A DNA stretch of 64,000 bases from Hyposmocoma kahamanoa. Its lineage: Eukaryota; Arthropoda; Insecta; Lepidoptera; Cosmopterigidae. Within the stretch, counting starts at the first letter, position 1. Each line of letters starts with the position of its first letter. The stretch covers positions 5,284,330 to 5,348,329 of the forward strand of contig NW_020653713.1 of the NCBI RefSeq assembly GCF_003589595.1, written 5' to 3'. A program made the position numbers and the translations under genes. The notes beneath the pieces are model-generated. The model was not told where the DNA came from. It saw only the letters and a program-made list of their open reading frames with translations, and made no database searches. Positions 33,190-43,425 of the stretch are shown here, in pieces.

Positions 33190-35335
33190 GCAGTCTTATG
33201 TCTGTTTGGGATTTTTCATTAGAGGAAATACTGGATCCCAAACCGGTGGCACGGAGAAATATCTTCCCTGTTGAAATTGGGATGTTTTTTAATTTCAATG
33301 GCCTCTCGCAGCATCCTGGGTAGATAACGGACTTCTTTTGCAAGGACCTGGGGTTTGTCAAACTTCATTGAATGTGTAGGTTTACCCATGACATGCTCGC
33401 AGACTGCAGTCTTGTTTACGTGACGGTGTTTGACATCAGCTATATGTTAATTGACGCGGGTACAAATACTTCACTTTGTTTGTCCAATATAAGAGAGACC
33501 GTACTCACAGTCAAGCTTGTAAACTCCTGCATCCTGTACGGGGATGTTACATTTCACGGGTCTCAGGAACTGAGAAATCTTCCTCAGGGGTTGAAATAGG
33601 TCTTGATAGATGCACGCCTGAGGACTCTTCCGATCTTGTCAGTAACACCTCTCACGTAAGGTAAGATGGCAGGTCTTCGCTCGACTGTTGGTGGTTTCAC
33701 ACGGGGCCTGCGGCACTGGCGTGGAATCTTCAACTTATTCACATGTAGGACTTGCTTTATATGCTGAAGTTCCCCGGCCAGATGATTACTGTCGCAGACA
33801 CCATGTGCTCTCTAAAACAAAGATTTGCCCACGGTAGCTAACTGGCAAGGTGTTATTAGGATTTCTTTTAATTAAAACGTCTAAGAAAGCTAAAGTACCA
33901 CAATTCTCTTGTTCCATAGTAAATTGGATCTTAGTACTAAAAGAATTAAGATGGTCCAAGAAAGAAGGTATGCTATCTTTAGGTAATATTGTGAAAATAT
34001 CATCAACGTACCGTTTGAAAATCTTCGGCCTAGCTGAGGCCATGGATAACAACGGAGATATCGGGGAGCCCATCGTTATACCGTCAATTTGTAGGTAGAA
34101 TTCATTATTCCACAATAAATAGCCCGATGTTAGGCAGTGTTCTAATAATTCTGCATATTCAATGGACATATTATGTTCCCTTACCTTTCTAAGTACAATT
34201 TCAATGCAGTCTTTTACTGGTAGGTTGGTAAACAGCGACTGAACATCAAAACTGACCATGGTGTCATCATTAGTTAACCGTAGATCTTAGATTCCACTGA
34301 TGAAATGGTATGAATCCTTCACATGTGTAGAAGTGTTCCCTCTCAATGGTGACAGTACCTTTGCCATGTGTTGAGCCAGTTTGTAGGTTGGTGTGTCAAT
34401 CTGGCTAACTATGTGACGGAGTGGGGTGTCAGCCTTATGTATTTTTAGTAACCCATACAGTTTTGGAGGCTTTACGCAGCAGGGTACAAACTCATTTACA
34501 TCAAGTTTCAGCGTATCGGAGTGCTTAGATATTAACTTAGTTGTTGTTTTTAATATCTTGGTGGTAGGGTCTTTCTTCACCAGGACGACTACTGAATTAG
34601 TAGATCTTCGCGGAAGGTCTTCAGCGCGTTATATTCATCTCGAGTAAGATTCGGTCTGGGCTGTTTATTTGAACGCAATATTGACGAAACGTCTTGGCGT
34701 ATTGCCTCCAAATCTTCCTTTCTCGTGTAGTTTTTAAATAGATAATCCGCAACGTTACGAATAATTTCTTCGTATGGAACACAACGAGGAGCCACTGCGT
34801 AATTCAAACCCTTTTGCGAAACTGAATAAGCAGATTGATCAAATGTTTTGTTCGATAAGTTTATTACAGATTGAGTTTGTGTTTGATCATTTGACAGTGA
34901 CGTTGACGTTTCATTACTTGTGCACTTTAGTTTAAATTTATTAAATTTTTCAACGTGTGTTTTTTGGGATTGTTGAAATTTGAATGCCGATCGTTTATTT
35001 GTAATTTCAATGCATTCATTAAAATCAGATCTGCTTAACTTTACCTCCAATTCTTTCGATAATTCCGTAATCTAATTATCAAACTTTTGAATTGAATAGC
35101 GATTATTGTGGATTGGTTTGCAAAATAATTTCTTACTGGCTTGGCGGAGTATGCGATCACTACCGTAGATGTCTCTTCGCGGATTATTTTAATGCAACAT
35201 GCATTAAAATAACTGGAACTATGTTATTGTCGCGGCACTTTTTGAGAAAAGTCAATGCAGTTAGGGCGCGCTCACGTTTGTCCTTAAGGTCTTCGAACCG
35301 CCGGATTTTATTTGCAACGTCCAGTCCGTATTGTT
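33190..35335 (-). pseudogene. Penelope reverse transcriptase/GIY-YIG endonuclease, mutated
   Basis: N-terminal domain: 35,335-35,215 reads RALTALTFLKKCRDNNIVPV, the conserved start region of these proteins, broken at the hairpin 35,184-35,212. Coding then resumes at 35,050. Reverse transcriptase: YGLLKIHK and the following template-grip region (34,580-34,287), SFDVQSLFTNLP (motif A, 34,259 onward), MGSPISP (motif B) and YVDDIF (motif C with both catalytic Asp). Endonuclease: 33,500-33,190 reads LSYIGQTK (GIY-YIG type), CEHVMGKPTHS and LPRMLREAIEIKKHPNFNRED. Damage: a 1-nt frame slip near 34,585, an in-frame TAA at about 34,287, and at least two stops in the endonuclease. It copies RNA at nicked DNA in active relatives. 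Active-site residues survive but the product cannot be made whole. Confidence 0.85.
35184..35212. repeat. perfect 13-bp hairpin in the Penelope N-terminal coding region
   Basis: TTATTTTAATGCA / aca / TGCATTAAAATAA. The minus-strand protein reads normally up to it (…NIVPVILM) and hits stops just after. Confidence 0.95.
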
Positions 35336-35402
35336 GTACATATCGAGTTCTTAGGTTTTCGCGATTGTTACATATAGGAAATGAAACAATTTTTCCGGAT
35401 TT

Positions 35403-35628
35403 GAATCTCTCTTATACTGGACAAACAAAGCGTAGTATTTATACCCGCGCCAATAAACATATAGCTGATGTCAAACACAGTCGCGTAAACAAGTCTACAG
35501 TCTGCGAGCATGTCATGGATAAACCTACACATTCAATAAACTTTGACAAACCCCAGGTCCTTGCAAAAGAAGTCCGTTTTCTACCCAGGATGCTGCGAGA
35601 GGTCATTGAAATTAAAAAAACATCCTAA
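35403..35628 (+). pseudogene. second GIY-YIG endonuclease fragment (inverted tail)
   Basis: Reads LSYTGQTKRSIYTRANKHIADV, CEHVMDKPTHSINFDKPQ and LPRMLREVIEIKK in one open frame. It is the sense counterpart of the minus-strand copy at 33.2-33.5 kb, and better preserved: the two stops of that copy (TGA, TAA) are CGT and AAA-type codons here. The 178-codon frame that starts at 35,092 fuses antisense 5' sequence to this piece, so its first ~105 residues are meaningless. Confidence 0.8.
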
Positions 35629-36072
35629 TTTCAACAGGGAAGATGGTTTCTCCGTATCACCAGTTTGGGATCCAGTGTTTCCTCTAATGAAAACTCCCAA
35701 ACAGACATAAGACTGCAGTACCAATTAATGTTTTAGTTTATTCTAATTTCTATTATTAATTAATAATAAATTGAACTTAATAAAAATTCATTAAAGAAAA
35801 TAATTTGTAAAACTTAATGTAGCGTAAATTGGAATGTTTTCTTTGTGAAATTAAAAATAAGGTATTTAATTAATAACTATTGAAACTATAGTGAAAAAAT
35901 AGGGTGGTTTGCATCAATATTAGACATAACTGGTTGAAGACTGTAACACCTCAGTCAACCGTGACCACGGGATTTGTAAAGGGCCCGAAACCGTTGGTTT
36001 CTTTGAAACAATAAATATACGCGATTTAAATCCGGAAAAATAGTTTCATTTGCTATGTTTAACACTTCATAT

Positions 36073-36298
36073 TTAAAAAAGTGCAACACTACCCTGGGCA
36101 ACTTACTTTAAAAAAACGATCATTATGTTAACATTTCACAATGGTTACTTGCCAATTTTCATTCCATAAAAATATTATTGCTTATTTTTTTGCATTTAAA
36201 AAGAACTCATAACCATGATAAATAATACTTTTGCGTGTTCAAAGATCGGCCTTACAATAGAGTAGAAGTGGTTAAAAAAATGATAATTCAACATTTTC
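36073..36298. other. intergenic, nothing recognised
   Basis: A+T-rich right flank of the Penelope insertion. Confidence 0.4.
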
Positions 36299-36400
36299 TT
36301 TTTTTTTTTTTTTTTTTTTTTTTTATTGCGACTCGACAAAATGACTGCACCGCGCCTGATGGAAAGTGCGAATACAGTCCAGAGATGAGATGAGATGTCC
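36299..36400. repeat. T(26) homopolymer and SINE-E scrap
   Basis: 36,299-36,324 is pure T. It is followed by 'accgcgcctgatggaaagtg', a short match to the SINE at 59.15-59.33 kb (ggctcgcctgatggaaagcg). The T-run would be the A tail of a minus-strand retroposon or an unrelated tract. Confidence 0.45.
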
Positions 36401-36589
36401 AGTCTATATTTTCAAATTAGAACTAAACTAAAAAGGTAAGGTAACCGGCAGGCCTATAATAAGGCCCAAGAATAGCTTAAAGTCGTAGTCGATGGCACAA
36501 ACTACGTGAGGATGAAGATGATGTGCATTAATATTGTATGGAACGATATGACAAGAATAAACGAGGATTTTAGTACCAGTAGATCTCCT

Positions 36590-36725
36590 TGCGACAGAGC
36601 TTGCCGAGAAAAGTACAGCCACCTTGGCTATTTCTGCCGTCAAAGAGTAATTGTGAGCATTACTGAGTTCTGATTTTGCAAAGGCGTGTCGCTTACCACC
36701 AGGCGCACGACTTATTCAATATTAA
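36590..36725 (+). repeat. SINE-A copy with large internal deletion
   Basis: 5' part 'gtacagccaccttggctatt-tctgccgtc' is joined directly to the 3' part 'ggcgtgtcgcttaccaccag-gcgcacgac'. Confidence 0.65.
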
Positions 36726-37210
36726 GCAATATTAATTTGATTGGTAACCATTTAGAACGGTACAATAATATTTTGTTAATACTTTTAAAAGTATCTCAGT
36801 GTGTGTCCAACTTAAAGGACACACTCTGGTGCCAGTAGTACGTGCCCAGTGAGACAAAGCAGGCGCCAGATGAAATATAGTCCGGCCAATCTTGTATGAC
36901 AATCCGGCCTGGGCTTTGGATCAAATTTTTAAGAGGCTGTACTTATATGTAAGTGCAGTCTCAGCAGCATTTTGTTAGTTTGAGGATAACTCTAACAATA
37001 TACATTATTTTCGCTAGGCATACGGTCTTTTTAAATTCAATACAATAGGTATTTGTTATGCAAGGCTGCAAAGTAGTTGTTTGACGCGACTTGTATTGAA
37101 ACTTGAGCAATCGAAGGTAGCTAAGCTTGAACCACGAGGGAAGCGAGTGGTTCAAAAATAGATTCCTGAGCGTAGTGAGGGTTTCAAGCCACGAGAGGCA
37201 AAACAACTTT

Positions 37211-37842
37211 TCACCTCACTATCCGCTCATGCGATTCATGCGTCTCTGGAAGCATACCACACCTAGAGGCGCCGGTGATGATTTTATACCGATTTATCGG
37301 ATATCGAAGTTACAACAGGTACAAGAACTAATACTAATTGCTATTTCGTTAACTACTCTAGCAAACCATAAAGTTTTTAATGTCTGGGTCTGTCATTTAA
37401 AAAAATAAACAACTTCAATAATACGTCACGACAATCGTGTGTATTATTGTTTGGACTGGTGATGTCGGTGTTTATTTATTGAAAACATACCGTAAGTTGC
37501 GTTTTTTAAGTTTACCCTGAATATAAATGTTTATAAACTATACTTTAAGGAGTAATTTCATGGTAAACATTAGAACCACTCAAACGGAATATTATCATAT
37601 TTACCCAAATACACCAAAAATTTCATAAGTGCTCTTTAAGTGCAGGATTTGCGGTGTATTACTGCATTTTATTTGAGATGTTTTTGTTGTAGTACGGAGG
37701 GTATTTATTTAGCAATGCAGAATAATAATTTTTATTTTTAAAAACTTGTATTTAAACTGAATCCTTTTCTAATTGGCAAAACCAAATAGCCACCATTTTG
37801 CGGTAGGAGGAGCGCATCGCGTGAGCGGATAAAGTGAGGAAA
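37211..37842. mobile_element. 632-bp TIR element, non-coding
   Basis: The left end TCACCTCACTATCCGCTCAT-GCGAT and the right end on the minus strand TTTTCCTCACTTTATCCGCT-CACGCGATGCG form imperfect terminal inverted repeats of about 20-25 bp. The interior 37,225-37,745 recurs inverted at 1.6-2.13 kb. No frame encodes a transposase. The superfamily is not determined. Confidence 0.6.
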
Positions 37843-39294
37843 ATGGTAGATGAAAGAAAAATAGTTGAACTATAAAATATAAGTTTTTTTAATTAAAAGA
37901 ACGAGTTTGTCTTCGGATGCGCTCTGAATCTACACTTCATCAACTTTTATTCTTGCGTGTACTTTTGTTTTGTGTGATTAAGTAAGTGATTATTGAAATT
38001 ATTTTAGTTCTTCAACGAATTAAAATAATTTAATAAACACAATTAGTTATTGTTGTCAATTTATTGTCAACAATAATAAGAATAAAATATACCAACGGAT
38101 TTGTTTTACATACATAAGTAATGTACGACAAATCGAGTAGTTGAACGTGCCATTATCTTTTTTTTTTTCATCGAAAGAACAAGTTAGGTGCACAACAGGC
38201 CATCGTCAATTTCGAATTTCAAAAATCTTTTCCACGCTGACATGCAAAAAACGCTTTTGCACGCAGATTTCTAATGAGAAAAAGCCGAGCTAGTGAGGTG
38301 AAAAAGTCTTTATTGTCTTATTGCTGGGGTACACGAAAGGAGCCTCCTCGCAATAGCGTACTATTTTATGTCCTCTGTACGTTTGGCATACTCTGGGTAA
38401 CGATCGGCGACTACGTTACGTTGATTGGCAAATCCTTTTATCACGATGGCAAACATGCCACACACCTCAGCATGGCGGCTACTTCTAGTGCCGCGGGCAG
38501 CGGCAATACATTCTGGATCACAATAATACACTATATGCCATCCATACGACAAGAAGAAGAATTGAATTGTTATTAAATTATAGTACCCGCACGTTATGAT
38601 GGCCGTTTTGACGTTTGTCCGCTCATTACGTTTCGTATTAATTAAAATAAAGCTAATTGCTATACATTGTTGACAATAGTGACTGCAGTAAAATTTATGA
38701 ATGTATAATTTTGCGACACAACTTGCCTGTTCGATATTCGCAATTAAAAACGAAATCCAATACGATCGTCACTTATAGGATCGCTGTCCAGCACAACTTT
38801 TACCTCCGGTAAACTCGCGTCAAAGCTCAATGCAAAACAAAGCAGGTGCGAAATGACGAAGTAAACATTTATTATTCAGTATTTAATATACAGATTAAGT
38901 AAACATTTTTATTCTCCTCTTATTAAAACTTCATAATCAGCTATCTCTTGCAATACTAGTTATAAATCTAAAAAGTTGTACTGTAGTATACATTTGAGGA
39001 TATTTTGTTTTCGAGTTTTTTAGCCTGTGCAATTAAAAACTACATAATTCAGCTACACACTTAATTACCCAGGACCCAGGATATTAATTTCAGTGTGTTT
39101 ATTGAATTTAATTAGTTAATATTTATAACAAGCGCGAACGCAGTATAATCCACTTAAGTTATAACACGGAGCGATGTTTATAACGGTCTGGAATCCTGTA
39201 ATTGTGTAATTTCAAGTTTCTGTATAGACGTAACTATTTTAATTAGACAGTGTCACTAATAAGCATCACTCTTGATACATTGAACAGACATGTT
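37843..39294. other. intergenic
   Basis: A 100-codon frame at 38,274-38,576 on the plus strand has no recognisable domain. No repeat family was recognised. Confidence 0.35.
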
Positions 39295-39375
39295 TTGACA
39301 ACCTAGTTAGCCCAACGGTTTGCGCAATGGGCGCTGGATTAAGTGTCCCAGGTTCGATTCTTGGTAAAACTAATT
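39295..39375 (+). repeat. tRNA-like SINE head
   Basis: A-box-like 'tagttagcccaacgg' and B-box-like 'caggttcgattcttgg' at the right spacing. The acceptor stem does not close. Confidence 0.45.
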
Positions 39376-40035
39376 TGTGGAAATAAACTTTTAGAATAGA
39401 TCAGAAACCATTTATTACAACGCCACAACATTACACAGAAAGAAAAAATAAAAAAGACGAATAAAACAAAACATTTTTTTCCGAATTCGTACTGGTAAGT
39501 TAACTACATAGCGCGCACTATAAGTTTCCAGAACTGGCCACGTACATAAACAATATTTAAAACATTTGAAAATGCAACTCTTTGGCTGTAGAATACAGTT
39601 TGTTTCATCTGACTGTCACTTGACACACATTGCGGCGTCATTTTAGAAATTGGTTGTCTACATCACCATGAATTTAACTCGTGAAAATTTTCGTAGCATG
39701 ATTTTCTACGACTTGAAGTGTAATTTAACAGCTCGGCGAAGCTTCGCTTGGCTTCAAACTGCTTTTGGTGATGAAGCACCATGCAAGACAATTTTTTGTA
39801 GCTGTCATAGGCATGAGTCAAATACAATCAATACTACACAAATATTTAGGTGTAAAAAAGCTGAGTTCGCGGTGGATCCCACACAATTTGACTGAGACTC
39901 AAAAAACGGATCGCGTCACTTGGTGTAATACCATGCTTACCAGATTCAACGAAGGGGCGTCAAATTTGGTGTGGGACATAGTTACAGGTGACGACTCATG
40001 GATTTATAGTTACGATCCCAAAACAAAGTAGCAAT

Positions 40036-40065
40036 CGAGCGTGTGGGTAAAAACCCATACGCTCG
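40036..40065. repeat. hairpin 1 in mariner
   Basis: Arms 40,036-40,048 (CGAGCGTGTGGGT) and 40,053-40,065 (ACCCATACGCTCG), one mismatch, 4-nt loop. It sits just after the conserved SSVWV. Confidence 0.9.
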
Positions 40066-40084
40066 CATGCATACGCATACTACC

Positions 40085-40164
40085 CACGCGCGCCACTTTG
40101 GTTGGTTTCGGCTCATCTCGCTTTCGAGACTAATAACCAAAAACTAACCAAAGTGGCGCGCGTG
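40085..40164. repeat. hairpin 2 in mariner
   Basis: 24-bp arms 40,085-40,108 (CACGCGCGCCACTTTGGTTG…) and 40,141-40,164, one mismatch, 32-nt loop. The right arm carries the coding sense (TKVARV). Confidence 0.9.
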
Positions 40165-40313
40165 CAAAGTGCCTCTAAGAGGATGATTGCTTCTTTTTTT
40201 TAATAAAACTGGACACGTGGCTTTGGAGAATCGTTGTACCATGAATATAGTACACGACCATTTGTTTGCCGGAAGTTATTGACAAACTCCGTAAAAATAA
40301 CCGTAAACGCCTT

Positions 40314-40360
40314 ATCATCTTGCACCACGATAAATTGGCATTATCGTGGTCCAAGATGAT
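40314..40360. repeat. hairpin 3 in mariner
   Basis: 20-bp arms 40,314-40,333 (ATCATCTTGCACCACGATAA) and 40,341-40,360, one mismatch, 7-nt loop, centred on the HHDN catalytic motif. Confidence 0.9.
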
Positions 40361-40734
40361 ACGGCTCACACGGCTAGACAGAAAAATGAATTTTTGAAGG
40401 TGAACAACGTTGATCTTATGAGCCATCCCGCGTACAGTTCCAACCTCGCACCTTGTAACTTTTATTTATTTCCAAAATTAAAAATCAGTTACGCGGTCAA
40501 CGATTTTCATCACCTGAAGAGGCTGTCGAACAGTATGAAAAATATGTTTTAGAGATTGTCACGGAGGAGTGGCATAAATGTTTTCAAAATTGGTTCATTC
40601 GTATGAAAAAATGCATTAACGCTAACAGAGAATATTTTGAGAAACAATAAATTCATTTCTGACCATATATAGTATTTTTTTCTCATTCATTCCGGAAACT
40701 TGTAGTGCGCCCCATGTTTATAACCATATAATTT

Positions 40735-41045
40735 ATATTTTTTTATAATATCAAGTGACGGGACGAACTACTCATGCGCCTGATGGCAAGCTACACCCCT
40801 GTCCATAGCAGTTACAGTGCCACTCAGAGCTTTAAATCGCAAAAACTTGAGGGACACTCCCACTGAGCCCGCCGGCCAGAGACATAAGTTGACAAGTCCC
40901 ATGTCCCTGAAATTTCACCAGCACCCTTACTCTTCCAAACCGGAACGCTGTAATGCTAACATTACTGCTTGGCGGCAGAAATAGATAAGGTGGCAGTACT
41001 TCCCTTTACGAAATCTTTCACAAGGAGATCTACTGCTGCAAAGGT
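40735..41045 (-). repeat. SINE-A copy, full length
   Basis: The most complete minus-strand copy: A-tail side 'tataatatcaagtgacggga' through 'cactgagcccgccggccaga' and 'aacattactgcttggcggca' to 'caaggagatctactgctgc'. Confidence 0.85.
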
Positions 41046-41124
41046 AACTAAGTAACTATCACTTATTCGCACTAAGTGCTTTGCTTCCTTCTATCTGATG
41101 CATACGGCAAAGGAATGGAATACT

Positions 41125-41290
41125 CTACTGTGATCTGTAATCTGTACTACTGTACTCTGTGTTTCACGAAAAGTACAATTTGGGACTATTCAAGGCTAGA
41201 GTGAATGGGCATTTTTTTATACAAACTATCGTCGGTCATATCGTCGGTTAACATCAGGTGAGATTGTGACAATTTACTCTATATATAGAT
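41125..41290 (+). pseudogene. LINE C-terminal scrap
   Basis: 'ttgggactattcaaggctag-agtgaatggg' reads LGLFKARVNGHFF and continues to a 'catcaggtgagattgtg' tail. The C-terminal …FK.RVN…L… and the 'catcaggtgag' tail are shared with 52,955-53,060. One LINE family, unresolved clade. Confidence 0.5.
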
Positions 41291-41344
41291 TTAGAGCATA
41301 GGCTATATAGAGACAAACTGACCTCTAAGAAGAGAGAGAGAGTA

Positions 41345-41556
41345 CGTACAGATCTGATTGTTTGTGAAAAGCTCGCGAGCTGCACACGTGCTTAACATTG
41401 TCTGATCTGTTCATGTGCCGTTCACGCGCCATATATATTAACAATGTATTTAACTGCACGCGTGCAGCACACGTGCAGGGCGCGTACAGTACACTTGCAG
41501 AGCGTGCGCAGCGCACATGCAGCACGTTCGCGGCGCATTCGCCAGATCTGTACTTA
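41345..41556. repeat. G+C-rich degenerate CACGTGC repeats between short inverted ends
   Basis: GTACAGATCTG at about 41,346 and its complement at about 41,544 bracket a tract of degenerate 'gcagcacacgtgcag'-like units (41,384-41,530), including two exact CACGTG hexamers. The open frames across it reflect low-complexity sequence. Confidence 0.45.
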
Positions 41557-42221
41557 TATTTTCTTCCACCATTTAAAAAAAATGTATATAGTTGGTTCTA
41601 GGACTAGTGATGAGTTAATTGGTAATTGGTGTTATTGTCTGTCACATTATTATAATCATTATTATGTACTCAACAGCGCGCTCTGGGCTACATACTTTAG
41701 ACTTTATAACGTCTTATATCACGTCGCATAGAGGTTAAATTAGAATCTTAAGTGCAAATAGAGACGTGATGTTTTCCTTACTGTAACGATTTGTATGGTA
41801 CTGGCAATAAAAGTAAACTGACATCGAATAAAGCCATTAGACAATTAAGGGGGATTGTTTCGGTCGTACTGTTTTAAAAGCTTTTGCACTAATGTGTCCA
41901 AACGCTTGTGTTTTCTACTAAAGTATTAAAGTGATATGATCTGTCTCAGCGTTTGGTTTGAACAAACATAAAAATACATTTAAATCTTGTAAATTACTTT
42001 TTTACAGCAGTGGCAGAGGTAAAGTTTTATTTTTAAAAATATAATAATACTTTCGCAAAAAAAACGTTAGAGGGATTATATGAATAAAAATATATATAAA
42101 AAAGGTATGTCGTCAACGTACTTACAATGTACTTTAGTAGAAAACACTAACGTTTAAACACACATAAGTGTGGTTACACACAGGGAATTTTAATAGCGAC
42201 GCAAACGCGCGCTTGTGAAAC
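41557..42221. other. intergenic, nothing recognised
   Basis: No protein or repeat match seen. Confidence 0.4.
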
Positions 42222-42269
42222 GCGCGACTGCATCGATGCAATCACGCGTTTGTATCGATGCAGTCGCGC
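42222..42269. repeat. 20-bp-arm hairpin
   Basis: GCGCGACTGCATCGATGCAA (42,222-42,241) pairs with 42,250-42,269 with one mismatch, loop 8 nt. The arms are G+C-rich in A+T-rich surroundings. Confidence 0.9.
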
Positions 42270-42647
42270 TCGTATCAGCCTATTCTCAAATTTGTTCAAT
42301 TCCAGCAGATTTTTCAACAACCTATTCAACCCAAATAGTACTTCGTGGCTGACAAGCTTCGCAAACAAGACAGCTGACATCTCTATTGGTAAGCTAACTA
42401 CATAAACTATTTGTTTAACTGAACAACTACAATTTAATTCCAAATGATTTGAAGTGAATCGCTTTTTGGTAAGTCGGATTTTATTGTTTGTTACCATTTC
42501 AAAACGAAATGTGGGGCTTTCTTATTCCATTGTAGCAAATAGTTCCCTTATTATTGAGCTAATTTCGATTTATGCTGTGTAATGATTGCTTCTGGATTAT
42601 ACAGGTCTTTTTTTTTAAATTTCCTTACGGTGTTATAAAGTGGTTAA

Positions 42648-42830
42648 TCTTGCAGTAGCGGGATCTCCTATATAGGGCAGACAAAACTTACTATAGCTGA
42701 AAGAATCAAGGAACATATCGCGGCTGTTAAACTAACATTTGAAAACGGGAAGAAAAGTCAGGATTATTGTAAAGAAATACAATTTAATAGAAATTGTTTT
42801 ACCGCGTTTATTTCCGTTTTGAATTGTTAA
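42648..42830 (+). pseudogene. Penelope-family GIY-YIG endonuclease fragment
   Basis: An open stretch of 60 codons without an ATG start reads SCSSGISYIGQTKLTIAERI, then KEHIAAVK, then a diverged tail to TAA (42,828). ISYIGQT is the GIY-YIG core, and the following Arg/Glu-His pattern fits Penelope endonucleases. It differs clearly from the 33-35 kb element, so it belongs to a second family. No polymerase domain is attached. A short (AATA)n tail follows at 42,840-42,858. Confidence 0.7.
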
Positions 42831-42858
42831 GAGCTTTTATGAATAAATAAATAAATAA

Positions 42859-43425
42859 TTACTAGGCTTCGTTCTTTAAGGTCTTTGTAAGGTTCCATAC
42901 CAATGTAAGGTTCTATGTCGCGTCGCTACCGTTTTGTATTCAGTATTTATGTTTTGATTACAATTTATCACTTCGTTAGTTTATACGTTAGTTCTTGGCA
43001 ACACTTTACAGTAGGAGTGAGGAGAGAAGGGTTATAAAAGTGACAAGAAAATTTTCGCATTTTTCTTTTAGAAAATTTGTGGATTAATACCATTATGTGT
43101 ACTGTAAAAATAAATGAAGAAATAAATTATACCTATTACATTTACTCACTTCTGATTTCGTTTATACTATAACGCAATTTGTGACGGCCCCTTGATGAGC
43201 TGACTGCTACGCACCTCAAAACAAACACAATATTAATAATTGTGATGTCACGAATTCGCCAGCGGCTACCGACAATAGGATTTACTTAATTCATTTACCT
43301 TTGAATTTTATTTATATTTCATTATACGCCTTCATTAGCCCTGTAAATCTTTGTTTTTAATTTCATCGAGGAAACCTTTTTGCCTTCCGTTTGTATTTCT
43401 ACCTACATTAGTAATCGATGTCTTC
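42859..43425. other. intergenic, nothing recognised
   Basis: No coding or repeat call. Confidence 0.4.

Larger units (their letters stand above)
32829..36057 (-). mobile_element. Penelope-like element with inverted tail copy
   Basis: Flanked by a 15-bp target duplication with one mismatch (TTTAACACTACATAT at 32,814-32,828; TTTAACACTTCATAT at 36,058-36,072). Read on the minus strand from right to left: an inverted, 5'-truncated copy (35,403-36,057, plus-strand sense), a short piece of 5' pLTR (35,402-35,336), the coding region (35,335 to ~33,190), the 3' UTR, and the 3' pLTR (32,965-32,829). The pLTR plus an inverted truncated copy at the 5' side is the characteristic layout of Penelope retroelements (family knowledge). 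The inverted arms are about 650-680 bp and still close in sequence. Confidence 0.85.
39668..40650 (+). pseudogene. mariner transposase pseudogene
   Basis: N-terminal DNA-binding part: MNLTRENFRSMIFYDLKCN … AFGDEAPCKT. About 70 residues are then missing, with a frame change. The catalytic domain follows: LGVKKLSSRWIPHNLTETQK, DIVTGDDSWIY (first Asp), HHDN (second Asp, 40,325-40,336) and SSNLAPCNFYLFPKLK. In the last, the third Asp of the DD34D triad is Asn (PCD to PCN), a lethal change on its own. A stop interrupts TK-QSSVWV at about 40,030. Three hairpins (40,036-40,065; 40,085-40,164; 40,314-40,360) break the frame. The C-terminus ENIFLRNNK-like ends at TAA 40,648. Intact enzymes cut and paste at TA sites. 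Confidence 0.88.
39511..40713 (+). mobile_element. mariner element, about 1.2 kb
   Basis: Terminal inverted repeats: left GCGCGCACTATAAGTTTCCA-GAA; right on the minus strand GGGGCGCACTACAAGTTTCC-GGAA. The left flank is TA (39,509-39,510). The right flank is CATG, so one TA has mutated. The length fits mariner (about 1.25-1.3 kb) with an internal deletion. Confidence 0.85.

Noticed and set aside
35092..35628. 178-codon frame on the plus strand
   Set aside because: Artificial fusion: antisense of the Penelope 5' region and pLTR joined to a genuine inverted endonuclease fragment. Only the latter is annotated.
41398..41731. two plus-strand frames rich in Ala/Arg/His
   Set aside because: Product of the degenerate CACGTG-type repeats.
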